This document shows, in pieces, positions 1 to 8,122 of a DNA stretch of 34,208 bases (positions are counted from its first letter, which is position 1; the number at the start of each line of letters is the position of its first letter). Source of the stretch: Myxococcota bacterium (lineage in GTDB: Bacteria; Myxococcota_A; Polyangia; Polyangiales; Houyiibacteriaceae); assembly GCA_025453555.1 (NCBI GenBank), contig JALOQC010000035.1, forward strand, positions 1 through 34,208, read 5' to 3'. Made by a program: the position numbers and the translations under genes. A model generated the notes under the pieces. It did no database searches, had not been told where the DNA came from, and was given only the letters and a program-made list of their open reading frames with translations.

Positions 1-110
1 CCCCCGGGCTCTGGCCGGGGCTCGGCCTGCGCCTGCTCGAGAACCGCCCCGACGTCTGGTTCCGCATCCAACGCTTCTCGCAGCGTTGGCGCGCGCCGAC
101 GTTCCAGTGA
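1..110 (+). CDS. C-terminal end of an unidentified gene (cut by window edge)
   Basis: An open frame enters from the left edge (codons in phase with position 3) and stops at TGA 108-110. The roughly 35 visible residues end in an Arg/Trp/Phe-rich tail (RIQRFSQRWRAPTFQ). Third codon positions are almost all G or C, as in real genes of this window, which is the main reason to call it coding. Too little is visible to name a family. The stop is followed at once by a tandem repeat, so the gene appears to end here and not be interrupted. Confidence 0.5.
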   Translation, partial: PGLWPGLGLRLLENRPDVWFRIQRFSQRWRAPTFQ

Positions 111-265
111 CGACGTTCCGGTGACGACGTTCCCGTGACGTTCCCGTCGTTCCCGTGACGACGTCCCGTGACGACGTTCCCGTGACGACGTTCCCGTGAC
201 GACGGGCCGAACGTTCGGGTGACGACGTTCCCGTGACGACGGGCCGAACGTTCAGGTGACGACGC
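107..265. repeat. Degenerate short tandem repeat (GTGACGACGTTCCC type)
   Basis: The unit GTGACGACGTTCCC recurs about ten times with small changes and lengths of roughly 9 to 23 bases. One longer variant (GTGACGACGGGCCGAACGTTC followed by G or A) occurs twice, near 195 and 232. It fills nearly the whole gap between the end of the left-edge gene and the end of the helicase gene on the other strand, so it lies between two converging genes. No terminator with a T-tract is visible. Confidence 0.85.
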
Positions 266-268
266 TCC

Positions 269-1720
269 CTACGCGCGGCCCACGAGCACGAGCACCGCGT
301 CGCCTTCCTCGCGTGAGGCGTCGAGCGGGACGTCGAACGCGAGCTGGAAGTCGCCGTGCGACTCCGGATCGAGCAGCGTCTGCACGACCTTCCAGACCGG
401 GCCGTCCGCGGCTGACCCCGCGGACCCGGAAGAACCGTCCGCCTCGACCTGCACGTGCCTCGGGCTGCGCGCGTCCGGATCGGTGCGCACGCGCTCGTGC
501 TCCTCGAAGAAGGGCGCGACCATCGCCTCGATCGCCGCCGGATCCCAGGTGCCCTCCGGCGCCCGCACGAGCTCCGCGACGCGGGCCCAGTGCCGCCGCG
601 AGATCGCCTGCACCACGCGCCAGAGCGCGTTGCGCACGAGCACCGTGAAGCCGCGCACGTTGCGCGTGACGTCCTCGACCTCGTCCACCACCGGCTCGGT
701 CGCGCGGCGCGCGTACGCCTCGGGATCCTTCATGCGCTCCCACTCGTCGAGCAGGCTCGCGTCGACGCCGCGCACGGTGCCGCCGAGCCACTCTTCGAGA
801 TCGAGCACCGCGTCGGTCTTCGCGTCCTCCGGCACCGTCTGCCCGAGCGTCTTGTACGCGTCCATCAGGTAGCGCAGCAGCACGCCCTCGCTGCGCCGCA
901 GCCCGTACTCGTTCACGTACTCGTTGAACGTGAGCCCGAGCTCGAAGAGATCGCGCGCGATGCTCTTCGGACGGATCACGTTGCCGCCCACCCACGCGTG
1001 GTGCTTCCGGAACTCGTCGTAGGTCGCGTAGAGCAGCTCCGCCTTCGGCTTGGGCACGTCGATCTTCTCGAGCTCCGCCATGCGCTCTTCGTACTCGACG
1101 CCCTCCGCCTTCATGCGGTCCATCGCCCGCGTCTTGAGCGTCTCGAGCTGCCGCTGGATCACCACGCTCGGCGTCTCGATCGTCGCCTCGACCAGCGTGA
1201 GCACGTCGAGCACGTAGTCGGGATCGTCTTTGTCGAGCACCGCGACTGCCTCGACCACGTACAGAGAGAGCGCCTGGTTGAGCGAGAAATCTTCTTGGAG
1301 ATCGCCCGCGATGCGCGCGCCTTTGGTCTTGGATAGCTCGACCACGTTCGCGCCCACCAGCGACCGAAGAATCTGGATGGTCGTCTTGCCGTGGCGCCGT
1401 TTCATCACGAGCGGCTCGTGCGAGCGTCGGATGATGTCCTTCAGCGCCTTGCAGCCCGCGCCCTTCGGCGCGCCCTCCGCGTCTTGGCGCGTGAGCACGT
1501 TGAGCACGAAGCCCGTGCTCACCTCGAAGCGACTCTGCAGCGATTCCGGCTCACCCTTCGCGAGCCGCTCGAAGGTGTCGGCGTCGAAGTGCGCGTAGCC
1601 CTTGTCGGGCGGCTTCTTCAAATGGAGCTTCTTGGCCTTCTTCGGATCCCTGTGCGACCACGAGCCCACGATCGTCGAAGCCTTTTCGCCCCGCGCGGCC
1701 TGCGATCTGTTGAAAATCAC
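269..1720 (-). CDS. DEAD/DEAH-box helicase (DUF3516), C-terminal fragment after a frameshift
   Basis: This frame carries the C-terminal part of a DUF3516 superfamily-2 RNA/DNA helicase. Residues from about 25 onward (genomic 1648 down) read [20 protein letters not shown] and continue into the long alpha-helical C-terminal domain. The first 24 residues after the GTG at 1720 are only a shadow of the upstream helicase frame and are not genuine. The product has no ATPase motifs, so on its own it could not be a helicase. It follows directly on the N-terminal fragment in another frame, and together they would make one protein of about 800 residues. Whether the separate piece is translated is unknown; a broken gene or an assembly error is more likely than two real genes. 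Confidence 0.75.
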   Translation of the reverse strand: MIFNRSQAARGEKASTIVGSWSHRDPKKAKKLHLKKPPDKGYAHFDADTFERLAKGEPESLQSRFEVSTGFVLNVLTRQDAEGAPKGAGCKALKDIIRRSHEPLVMKRRHGKTTIQILRSLVGANVVELSKTKGARIAGDLQEDFSLNQALSLYVVEAVAVLDKDDPDYVLDVLTLVEATIETPSVVIQRQLETLKTRAMDRMKAEGVEYEERMAELEKIDVPKPKAELLYATYDEFRKHHAWVGGNVIRPKSIARDLFELGLTFNEYVNEYGLRRSEGVLLRYLMDAYKTLGQTVPEDAKTDAVLDLEEWLGGTVRGVDASLLDEWERMKDPEAYARRATEPVVDEVEDVTRNVRGFTVLVRNALWRVVQAISRRHWARVAELVRAPEGTWDPAAIEAMVAPFFEEHERVRTDPDARSPRHVQVEADGSSGSAGSAADGPVWKVVQTLLDPESHGDFQLAFDVPLDASREEGDAVLVLVGRA

Positions 1721-2786
1721 GGACCGTGAGCACCGCGGTCTTGTCGCCGTCGTACTTGTAGAGGCGCGTGAAGAGCACGGTGCGGATCGGCACGTTCACG
1801 CCGACCCCGAGGGTGTCGGTGCCGCAGATGATCTTGAGCAAGCCGGACTGCGCGAGGCTCTCCACCGCGAGGCGGTACTTCGGCAGCAGCCCCGCGTGGT
1901 GCACGCCGACCCCGTGATGCAGCCAGCGCTTGAGCTCCTTGCCGAAGGGCGTGTCGAATCGACGCCCGGCGAGCTTCTCCTTGATGCGCTGCTTTTCTTC
2001 CTTGGTGAGGAAGTCGATGCTCATCAGGTTCTGCGCCTGCTCGGCCGCCTCGCGCTGCGTGAAGTGCACCACGTAGATCGGCGTCATGCGCTTCTCGAGC
2101 AAGTCGCCGAGCGTCTCGTGCAGCGGCGTCTCGCGGTATTCGTAGTCGAGCGGGACCGGGCGCTGCTTCGTCTTCACGAGCGCCGACTCCGCGCCGTTGA
2201 GCTGCGTCATCGCCTCGAGGAAGTGTTTGGTCTCCCCGAGCGTCGCGCTCATCAGCAGGAACTTCGCCTGCGGCAGCGTGAGCAGCGGGATCTGCCACGC
2301 CATGCCGCGCTCGCGCTCCGAGTAGAAGTGAAACTCGTCCATCACGACGTAGCCCACGTCGAGCGACTTGCCTTGGCGGAGCGCGAGGTTCGCGAGGATC
2401 TCCGCCGTCGCGCAGATCACCGGCGCGTCCGCGTTCACGCTCGCGTCGCCCGTCATCAAGCCGACGTTGTCGGGGCCGAGGGTCTGGCAGAGCTCGAAGA
2501 ACTTCTCGTTCACGAGCGCCTTGATCGGCGCGGTGTAGAAGCCGGTCGATTCCTCCGCGAGCGCCTTGTAGAGCAGCGCGAGCGCGACGAGCGACTTGCC
2601 GCTGCCGGTCGGCGTCGCGAGGATGACGTTCTTGCCCGCGAAGAGCTCGAGGATCGCCTCCTCCTGCGCCGGGTAGAGCTCGAGCCCGCGCTCGATCGCG
2701 TACGCGAGGAAGCCTTCGAGCAAGACGTCGGCGTCGACCTTCGTTCCGGGTGGCGGGAGATGTTTCTCGAGAGAGCCGGCGGCCAT
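1551..2786 (-). CDS. DEAD/DEAH-box helicase (DUF3516), N-terminal ATPase fragment
   Basis: Superfamily-2 helicase core related to the Ski2/Mtr4-like bacterial helicases that carry DUF3516. Visible motifs: Walker A TPTGSGKS (residues 58-65), motif Ia [10 protein letters not shown] (86-95), TGD (112-114), the DEFH box (150-153), motif III SAT (180-182), and motif [13 protein letters not shown] (359-369). The true sequence holds to about residue 379 (VVAQ, near 1652). The last ~30 residues are out-of-frame read-through ending at 1551. The genuine continuation is in the other frame from 1648. At the join, the segment normally found between VVAQ and the basic KKP stretch seems to be missing, which points to a deletion whose length is not a multiple of three. 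The start is ATG 2786. The product should unwind RNA or DNA in the cytoplasm. Confidence 0.85.
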   Translation of the reverse strand: MAAGSLEKHLPPPGTKVDADVLLEGFLAYAIERGLELYPAQEEAILELFAGKNVILATPTGSGKSLVALALLYKALAEESTGFYTAPIKALVNEKFFELCQTLGPDNVGLMTGDASVNADAPVICATAEILANLALRQGKSLDVGYVVMDEFHFYSERERGMAWQIPLLTLPQAKFLLMSATLGETKHFLEAMTQLNGAESALVKTKQRPVPLDYEYRETPLHETLGDLLEKRMTPIYVVHFTQREAAEQAQNLMSIDFLTKEEKQRIKEKLAGRRFDTPFGKELKRWLHHGVGVHHAGLLPKYRLAVESLAQSGLLKIICGTDTLGVGVNVPIRTVLFTRLYKYDGDKTAVLTVRDFQQIAGRAGRKGFDDRGLVVAQGSEEGQEAPFEEAARQGLRALRRRHLRAAREG

Positions 2787-2912
2787 GGGCGCGTGAGGCT
2801 AGCAGGTCGACAGGGATCGGCCGCGACGATCGGCCGCGACGCCCGCGACACCGACGACGCCCGCGACGAAAGACACGACGGATGCGAGAGGCCGCGTGCC
2901 GGACCGGGTGCG

Positions 2913-4493
2913 TCAACGACACTCGAGGCGGTCGCACGTCGTGCCCACGAAGGGCGTGCAGCCGGTAATCCCCACGCACCCCACGTCGGGGCCCATGTAC
3001 GCGCAGATCTGCGTCGGCGTGAACCCGCCGCACCCGCGGCTCGAGTCCCAAGACTCCGGGATCGCGCAGCCGTTCCCCGCCGCGTTCAAACGACACGGTC
3101 CGGGCACGAACGCGACCTCCGTCCCGTCGCAGTCGAAGTCGAAGCCGCCGACGGTGTTGCGCGGCGTGCCGAAGTACGCGGTTTGACCGGGGAACGCGCG
3201 CGCATCGTTTCCGTCGCAGTCCGGCTGCGTCGCGGGGTTGCGTCCGGTGGTGCCGGCCGGGCAGGTCGTGCACGCCGCGCGCTCGGCCGCGCTCGGCCAC
3301 GCGTAGCCGTCACCGTCGTCGTCGACCCAGCAGCGGATCGTCAGCGCTTCGTCGGTGAGCCCGTCGCAGTCGTCGTCGAGCTCGTTGCAGGTCTCGGGGC
3401 GCGCGCGCACGTCGCCGATGCAGGGGCCCCAGCTTCCGTCCGGCGCGCAGTCCTGGATCCCGCGCGAGCAGATGCCTTCGTCGACCCCACACACGCGCGA
3501 AGGCACCGCGCACGCGCACTCCTCGTCGACGTTGCCGTCGCAGTCGTCGTCGAGCTCGTTCGCACAGACCTCGCTCGCGCCGCCGACCCCACACGCGCCC
3601 CAGAGCCCGTCGCTGCAGGTCTGCGTGCTGCCCGCGCAGAGCCCCGGGAAGGGGCACGTGCGCGTCGCACCGTCGGTGCACTCGCAGCCCGCGGGCGGAT
3701 CGTCGACCGTGCCGCTGCAGTCGTCGTCGACCGCGCCGTCGCAGCGATCGAACGCGGCCGGATGGATCGCCGCGTTCGTGTCGTCGCAGTCGTCTTCCGT
3801 CGGCGCGAATCCGTCGGGGCGCGTGCACGCGAGCGAGGTGTCGCCCGCGCCGAAGCCGTCGCGATCCTCGTCGCGGAAGAACGTCGTCTGCACGCCTTCG
3901 TCGATCGATCCGTCGCAGTCGTCGTCGAGCCCGTTGCAGACCTCGACTCCGCCGGGCCCGATCGACGCGTTCGAGTCGTCGCAGTCGGTCCCGCAGCGCG
4001 CGCCGTTGCAGCACGCGTCGTCGATCGCGTCGTCGTCGTCGTCGTCGCGCGTCCCGAAGGTCGACGCGTCGCAGTCCTCGTCGCGCCCGTCGGGGTCGCA
4101 GATCTCGACCGCGTCCGGGCTCACGTCCGGATCGAAGTCGTCGCAGTCGTCGCCGCCGCACTCCATCGCGCGCGCGCCGTCGCCGTCCGCGTCACGCGTG
4201 ACCGCGCAGTCGGTGCCGCAACGATCGGCGGCCTCGTCGCACGTCGCGCAGGGCGCGGGGCCGACCACGCAGCCTCGTGGGTCGGCCGCTTCGTCGTCGG
4301 GGTCGCAGCGCTCCACGCCGCTGCAGAAGAGGTCGTCGTCGCAGTCGACGTCGGCTTCGCAACGCGTCGGAGCGTCGGTCGCCGCGTCGAGGCTCGAGGC
4401 GTCGGGGCTCGACGACCCGCCTCCGCAAGCGAGCAACATCGCGATCGCGGTGGCCCACGCGAGCTTCGAACCCAGAGTCGTTCGCGTCGTCAT
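2913..4493 (-). CDS. MopE-like metal-binding-motif lipoprotein (paralogue 2)
   Basis: A 526-residue secreted lipoprotein. The N-terminus is basic, then hydrophobic (WATAIAMLLACGGG) with the lipobox LLAC, so Cys is lipidated. The mature part is Asp/Cys-rich and built of repeats such as CNGLDDDCDGSIDEG and CNELDDDCDGLTDE, the signature of 'putative metal-binding motif' proteins related to MopE. These resemble Ca-binding loops, so Ca or Cu binding at the cell surface is plausible but unproven. The ATG at 4493 is chosen because it begins the signal peptide and overlaps the stop of the upstream paralogue as ATGA (4493-4490), implying translational coupling. The open frame extends upstream but only as a shadow of that gene. 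About 20 or more Cys suggest many disulfides. Confidence 0.88.
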   Translation of the reverse strand: MTTRTTLGSKLAWATAIAMLLACGGGSSSPDASSLDAATDAPTRCEADVDCDDDLFCSGVERCDPDDEAADPRGCVVGPAPCATCDEAADRCGTDCAVTRDADGDGARAMECGGDDCDDFDPDVSPDAVEICDPDGRDEDCDASTFGTRDDDDDDAIDDACCNGARCGTDCDDSNASIGPGGVEVCNGLDDDCDGSIDEGVQTTFFRDEDRDGFGAGDTSLACTRPDGFAPTEDDCDDTNAAIHPAAFDRCDGAVDDDCSGTVDDPPAGCECTDGATRTCPFPGLCAGSTQTCSDGLWGACGVGGASEVCANELDDDCDGNVDEECACAVPSRVCGVDEGICSRGIQDCAPDGSWGPCIGDVRARPETCNELDDDCDGLTDEALTIRCWVDDDGDGYAWPSAAERAACTTCPAGTTGRNPATQPDCDGNDARAFPGQTAYFGTPRNTVGGFDFDCDGTEVAFVPGPCRLNAAGNGCAIPESWDSSRGCGGFTPTQICAYMGPDVGCVGITGCTPFVGTTCDRLECR

Positions 4494-6088
4494 CGGCACT
4501 TCACCCGGTTGTCGTCGCCGCAGTCGCGACGGGCCGCCGTGCAGATCACGATCTCTTCGCAGAAGTCGCCCGCCGAGCCGGCGTTCATCGTCGCGCACGC
4601 GACGAAGTCGGCGTACGCGCCGCAACCGCTCACCACGGTGAGCCCGGTGTCCGACGTCGTGCACCCGAGCCGCGGACCCGCCTGCTCACACACCACCGGC
4701 GTCGACGCGACCTCCGTGATGCCGTCGCAGTCGTAGTCGTAGCCGCCGGTCGGACGCGGGAAGCCACGACCCAGCGCGTTCGGGTGCGCGTTCGGATCGT
4801 TCGGATCGCAGTCGCGCAGCGCGGGATCCGCGGGATCGCGCGCGGTGGTCCCGGACGGGCACCCGCTCGCGCACACGACCGTCATCGCCGCGGAGGGAAT
4901 CGAATAGCCGTCGCCATCCGGATCCGCGAAGCAGCGCCACACCACACCTTCGTCGACCGTTCCATCGCAGTCGTCGTCGAGCTCGTTGCAGGTCTCGGGG
5001 CGCGGGCCGACCGCGTCCATGCACGCGGTCCACTCGCCGTCGCTCGTGCAGATCTGCAAGCCACGCATGCAGATGCCCTCGTCGGTGCCGCAGAAACGTC
5101 GATCCTCGTCGCAGACGCAGCCGTCGTCGGGCGCGCCGTCGCAGTCTTCGTCGAGGCCGTTCGCGCAGACCTCTTCGGTCGGGAGGATCGTGCAGTCGAC
5201 CGGCCACGCGCCGCCCACACACGTCTGCGTGCCCGCGCCGCACGCGCCGAGCAGCGGGCACGGTCGCGTCGCGCCGTTGGTGCAGGAGCAGCCGCCCGCG
5301 GGATCGTTCGCCGTGCCGCTGCAGTCGTCGTCGACGTTCGTGTCGTCGCAGCGATCGAACGCCGCCGGGTTCGTGCTCGCCACCGCGTCGTCGCAATCGC
5401 CGCGACGCTCGGAGTATCCCGAGGGCGGCCGGCACGCGTCCACGAAGAGCGCGTCCTCGTCGTCCGAGGCGTAGCCGTCGCCGTCCGCGTCCTCGAAGTA
5501 ACGGACGAGCACGCCTTCGTCGATCGATCCGTCGCAGTCGTCGTCGACCTCGTTGCACGCCTCGGTCGCGCCGGGGCGCACGCTCGCGTCGGAGTCGTCG
5601 CAGTCCTCGCCGCAGAGGTCGCCGTTGCAACAGAGCGCGTCGACGACTCCGTCCTCGTCGGCGTCGCGATCGCCGATCGTCGAGTCGTCGCAGTCCTCGT
5701 CGATGTTCGAGGGATCGCAGACCTCGGTGAGCTCGGACGATCGTGAACGATCGAAGTCGTCGCAGTCGGCGCCGCCGCACGCGATCGACGCCTCGCCGTC
5801 TCCGTCGGCGTCGGGGTTCGAGCAGTCGGCCACGCAACGGCGCTCGTCCTCGCGACAGAGCTCGCGCGCGCACGGCGGCCCTTCCTCCGCGAAGCATCCC
5901 CGCGCGTCGGCGTCGACGCTGGCGGGCAGACAGAGCTCTTCGCCGTTGCAGAAGACTCCGTCGTCGCAGTCCTCGTCGCGCGTGCAGGTCGTCGACCCAC
6001 CGTCGCTTTCCCCGCCGTCCGCGACGCCTCCGTCGTCGTCCCCACAAGCCACGAGCGCGAACAGCACGATCCAAACGACGATTCGCAC
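4490..6088 (-). CDS. MopE-like metal-binding-motif lipoprotein (paralogue 1)
   Basis: A 532-residue lipoprotein with the same plan as its downstream neighbour: signal peptide with lipobox LVAC, an acidic Gly/Ser linker, a DxDCDDGxFCNG region, then several DDDCDGxxDE loops (CNEVDDDCDGSIDEG, CNELDDDCDGTVDEG) and a C-terminal Cys-rich module. The GTG at 6088 is preferred over an upstream codon at 6106: it has a GGAGG ribosome site six bases before it and gives a cleaner signal peptide. The two genes are clearly tandem duplicates and overlap by four bases. In characterised relatives such repeats bind copper or calcium on the outer surface; here that is inference from the family. This is the first gene of the pair; no promoter motif is obvious upstream. 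Confidence 0.88.
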   Translation of the reverse strand: MRIVVWIVLFALVACGDDDGGVADGGESDGGSTTCTRDEDCDDGVFCNGEELCLPASVDADARGCFAEEGPPCARELCREDERRCVADCSNPDADGDGEASIACGGADCDDFDRSRSSELTEVCDPSNIDEDCDDSTIGDRDADEDGVVDALCCNGDLCGEDCDDSDASVRPGATEACNEVDDDCDGSIDEGVLVRYFEDADGDGYASDDEDALFVDACRPPSGYSERRGDCDDAVASTNPAAFDRCDDTNVDDDCSGTANDPAGGCSCTNGATRPCPLLGACGAGTQTCVGGAWPVDCTILPTEEVCANGLDEDCDGAPDDGCVCDEDRRFCGTDEGICMRGLQICTSDGEWTACMDAVGPRPETCNELDDDCDGTVDEGVVWRCFADPDGDGYSIPSAAMTVVCASGCPSGTTARDPADPALRDCDPNDPNAHPNALGRGFPRPTGGYDYDCDGITEVASTPVVCEQAGPRLGCTTSDTGLTVVSGCGAYADFVACATMNAGSAGDFCEEIVICTAARRDCGDDNRVKCR

Positions 6089-6273
6089 CCTCGACCTCCG
6101 ACACACGCGGCTTCGACGAGCGGACCTCGTCGTGAGCGCGACGCGAGCAGGCTACGCAATGTGGCGATCCGACGGAACGACGTTCTCGTCTTCGGGAGGC
6201 CCCGTCGGTTCAATCCGCTTTCCTTCGCGCCGTGTACCCGTCTCGACGTACCGTGCGCGCCGGAGGGAATCGC

Positions 6274-6675
6274 ATGCACAGCGTCTTCGTGTCGTTCGAG
6301 ATGAACGCGTCCGCCACCCGCGTCTGGCAGGTTGTCGGAGATCCCGGACAGATGGCGGTCTGGCATCCCGGCATCGTGGAGAGCGCGATGACCGATCGAA
6401 CGCGACGCGCCGTGCTCGGCAACGGCATGGTCGTGCTCGAGCGCATCGAGAAGCACGACGACGCCGCGATGGCGTACGAGTACGTGATGACCGACGCGCC
6501 CTTCCCGCTCCGCGACTACCGCTGCACGCTCGCGGTGAAGCCGAGCGGCGACGGGCGCTGCACCGTCGAGTGGTCCTCGACCTACGAGACCGACGACGAA
6601 GCGGCCGCCGACATGAGCGCGCTCGTGCGCAGCGTCTACGTCGACGGCCTCTCCGCCGTGCGCGCGATGCTCTGA
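6274..6675 (+). CDS. SRPBCC-family (START-like) protein
   Basis: A 133-residue protein with the single-domain helix-grip fold pattern of polyketide cyclase/START-like SRPBCC proteins. The N-terminal strand (VFVSFEMNASATRVWQVVGD) leads into a helix containing the typical VWxxVxDPxxMxxWHPGI motif. A strand with MAYEYVMTDAPFPLRDY follows, then a strand CTVEWSSTYETDD and a C-terminal helix. These proteins bind a hydrophobic ligand in a deep cavity; which ligand is unknown. The ATG at 6274 is chosen because GGAGG lies seven bases upstream; an earlier ATG at 6232 has no ribosome site and adds non-conserved residues. It stands alone, divergent from the MopE-like pair. Confidence 0.85.
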   Translation: MHSVFVSFEMNASATRVWQVVGDPGQMAVWHPGIVESAMTDRTRRAVLGNGMVVLERIEKHDDAAMAYEYVMTDAPFPLRDYRCTLAVKPSGDGRCTVEWSSTYETDDEAAADMSALVRSVYVDGLSAVRAML

Positions 6676-6756
6676 GGCGTCTCCGTCGGATGTGTCTTCG
6701 ACGCGCCGTGACCTGCCCTTGGAGCGTCGCGAGCGCACGAACCGACGCGGTCCGTG

Positions 6757-7917
6757 TCAGGGCTCGTTCGTGCTCGGCGGTGACGTGGAGTCGTTCGAGC
6801 CGTTCGAGCCCGTGACCCCCGGCGCGTTCGCTTGGTCCGCAGGCGCCGGCTCGTCGTAGCGACGACCGTCCTGCCATGCGCCGAGCGCCTCTTGCAGGAA
6901 CACCTCCATGTCCGACGCGTCGACGAGCGTCTTCGAGTCGGGCCGCAGTCGGTCGCCATCGGGCGCGACGTAGACGACGTGCGGCAACCCCTCGACGCGA
7001 TAGCGCCGCACGAGCTCCTCTTCGTTCGCGTCGCGCTCCGTCAGATCGATGCGCACCGGCACGAACGATCCGAGCGCCTCGCGCACGGTCACGTTCGCGT
7101 ACGTCCCGTCGAGCATGTCGCGGCTCGCCATCGCCCAACGCGCCTCGAAGTGGAGGAGGAGCGGTCGCTCGGTTTGGCGCGCCTCACGGAACGCCGCTTC
7201 GAGATCGGTGCGCCACGGAACACCTCCGCCCACCGGCGCCGTGCCGTGGGTGCGATCCGGCTCGCGATCCTCACGCCGCGTCGCGTCGCCGGGGGCGGTC
7301 GTGATCTCGTAGCCGTTCATGTTCGTGTCGAGCGCGGTCAGGCGCATGAACGCGACACGAAACACGACCACGAAGCCGAAGGTGAGCGCGATCAACAAGA
7401 AGACGCAGCCCCAACCCGCGAGCTTCTGCGTGCGCGCGTCCGGAGGCGGATAACGCGGCGGCTCCGGCTTGGACGCCTCCGTGACCGCCTCGCGCGCCGC
7501 GGCCGCTTCGGCTTCGAGCGCGGCCTCCGTCTCTTCTCGCGGCGGCGGGCTCGCCGCCTTCACCTCTTCGTCGTTCGCGACGTCGGCTCCGCTGGGGTCT
7601 TCGCCCTCCGAGCGCGACTCGTCCTTCGCCACGGGGGTCGGGTCGTCCGCGTGGCTCGTCGCGGCGGGCGCGACGTCGCTTGCGCCGCCCTTCGCGCTCG
7701 CGCCCTCTTCGCTCGCGTCGCCCGTGCTCGACGCGTCGCCCGCGCGGGATTCGTCGTCCGAGGGGGACGCGTCGCGTACGACCTCTTCGCGCGCACCGTC
7801 GCTCGACGTGGTCTCGCTCGGCTCGGCGCTCTCGCGGGCTTCGTCGCGCGACGTCGTCTCGTCGCTCGGATCCTCCGCCTCGCGCGGGGGCCGCTCGTCC
7901 TCGTTCATCGGCGGCAT
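6757..7917 (-). CDS. Membrane-anchored thioredoxin-fold protein lacking the catalytic cysteines
   Basis: 386 residues in three parts. Residues 1-160 are disordered, rich in Glu, Asp, Ser and Ala. Residues about 167-190 (CVFLLIALTFGFVVVFRVAF) form one membrane helix. Residues 230-355 have the thioredoxin fold used in DUF255/thioredoxin_7-like proteins: a strand LLLHFEARW, then the position of WCxxC, and the cis-proline in GLPHVVYV. The CxxC is replaced by WAMAS (residues 261-265), so both redox cysteines are absent and it cannot act as an ordinary thiol oxidoreductase. A scaffold, chaperone or sensor role is possible. Topology is probably disordered part inside, thioredoxin domain outside. It lies 205 bp downstream of dnaX on the same strand. 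A second ATG at 7908 is also possible. Confidence 0.8.
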   Translation of the reverse strand: MPPMNEDERPPREAEDPSDETTSRDEARESAEPSETTSSDGAREEVVRDASPSDDESRAGDASSTGDASEEGASAKGGASDVAPAATSHADDPTPVAKDESRSEGEDPSGADVANDEEVKAASPPPREETEAALEAEAAAAREAVTEASKPEPPRYPPPDARTQKLAGWGCVFLLIALTFGFVVVFRVAFMRLTALDTNMNGYEITTAPGDATRREDREPDRTHGTAPVGGGVPWRTDLEAAFREARQTERPLLLHFEARWAMASRDMLDGTYANVTVREALGSFVPVRIDLTERDANEEELVRRYRVEGLPHVVYVAPDGDRLRPDSKTLVDASDMEVFLQEALGAWQDGRRYDEPAPADQANAPGVTGSNGSNDSTSPPSTNEP

Positions 7918-8122
7918 GCTACTGCCAGCGCGGCGCCGGCGTCATGCTCCGCGCGCCGCTGCAACGAGCCGACTCGTCGCCCGCGCGAGCGACTGCCTCG
8001 GCGGGCAAGAACGCCCAGCCGGCAACTCGGTTGTCAGCTCTCCCCTCGGTTCGTCCGACGCCCGCTCGAGCATCCGCGGCCGACACCCCACGAAGTCGCA
8101 CGATTCCGCCGGCTCCAAAACC

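Noticed and set aside
1602..4736. Very long + strand open frame (1044 residues) opposite the helicase and a MopE-like gene
   Set aside because: It is Arg/Val/Ala/Glu-rich, has no domain, and is the antisense of genes with clear motifs. High GC leaves few stops on the opposite strand.
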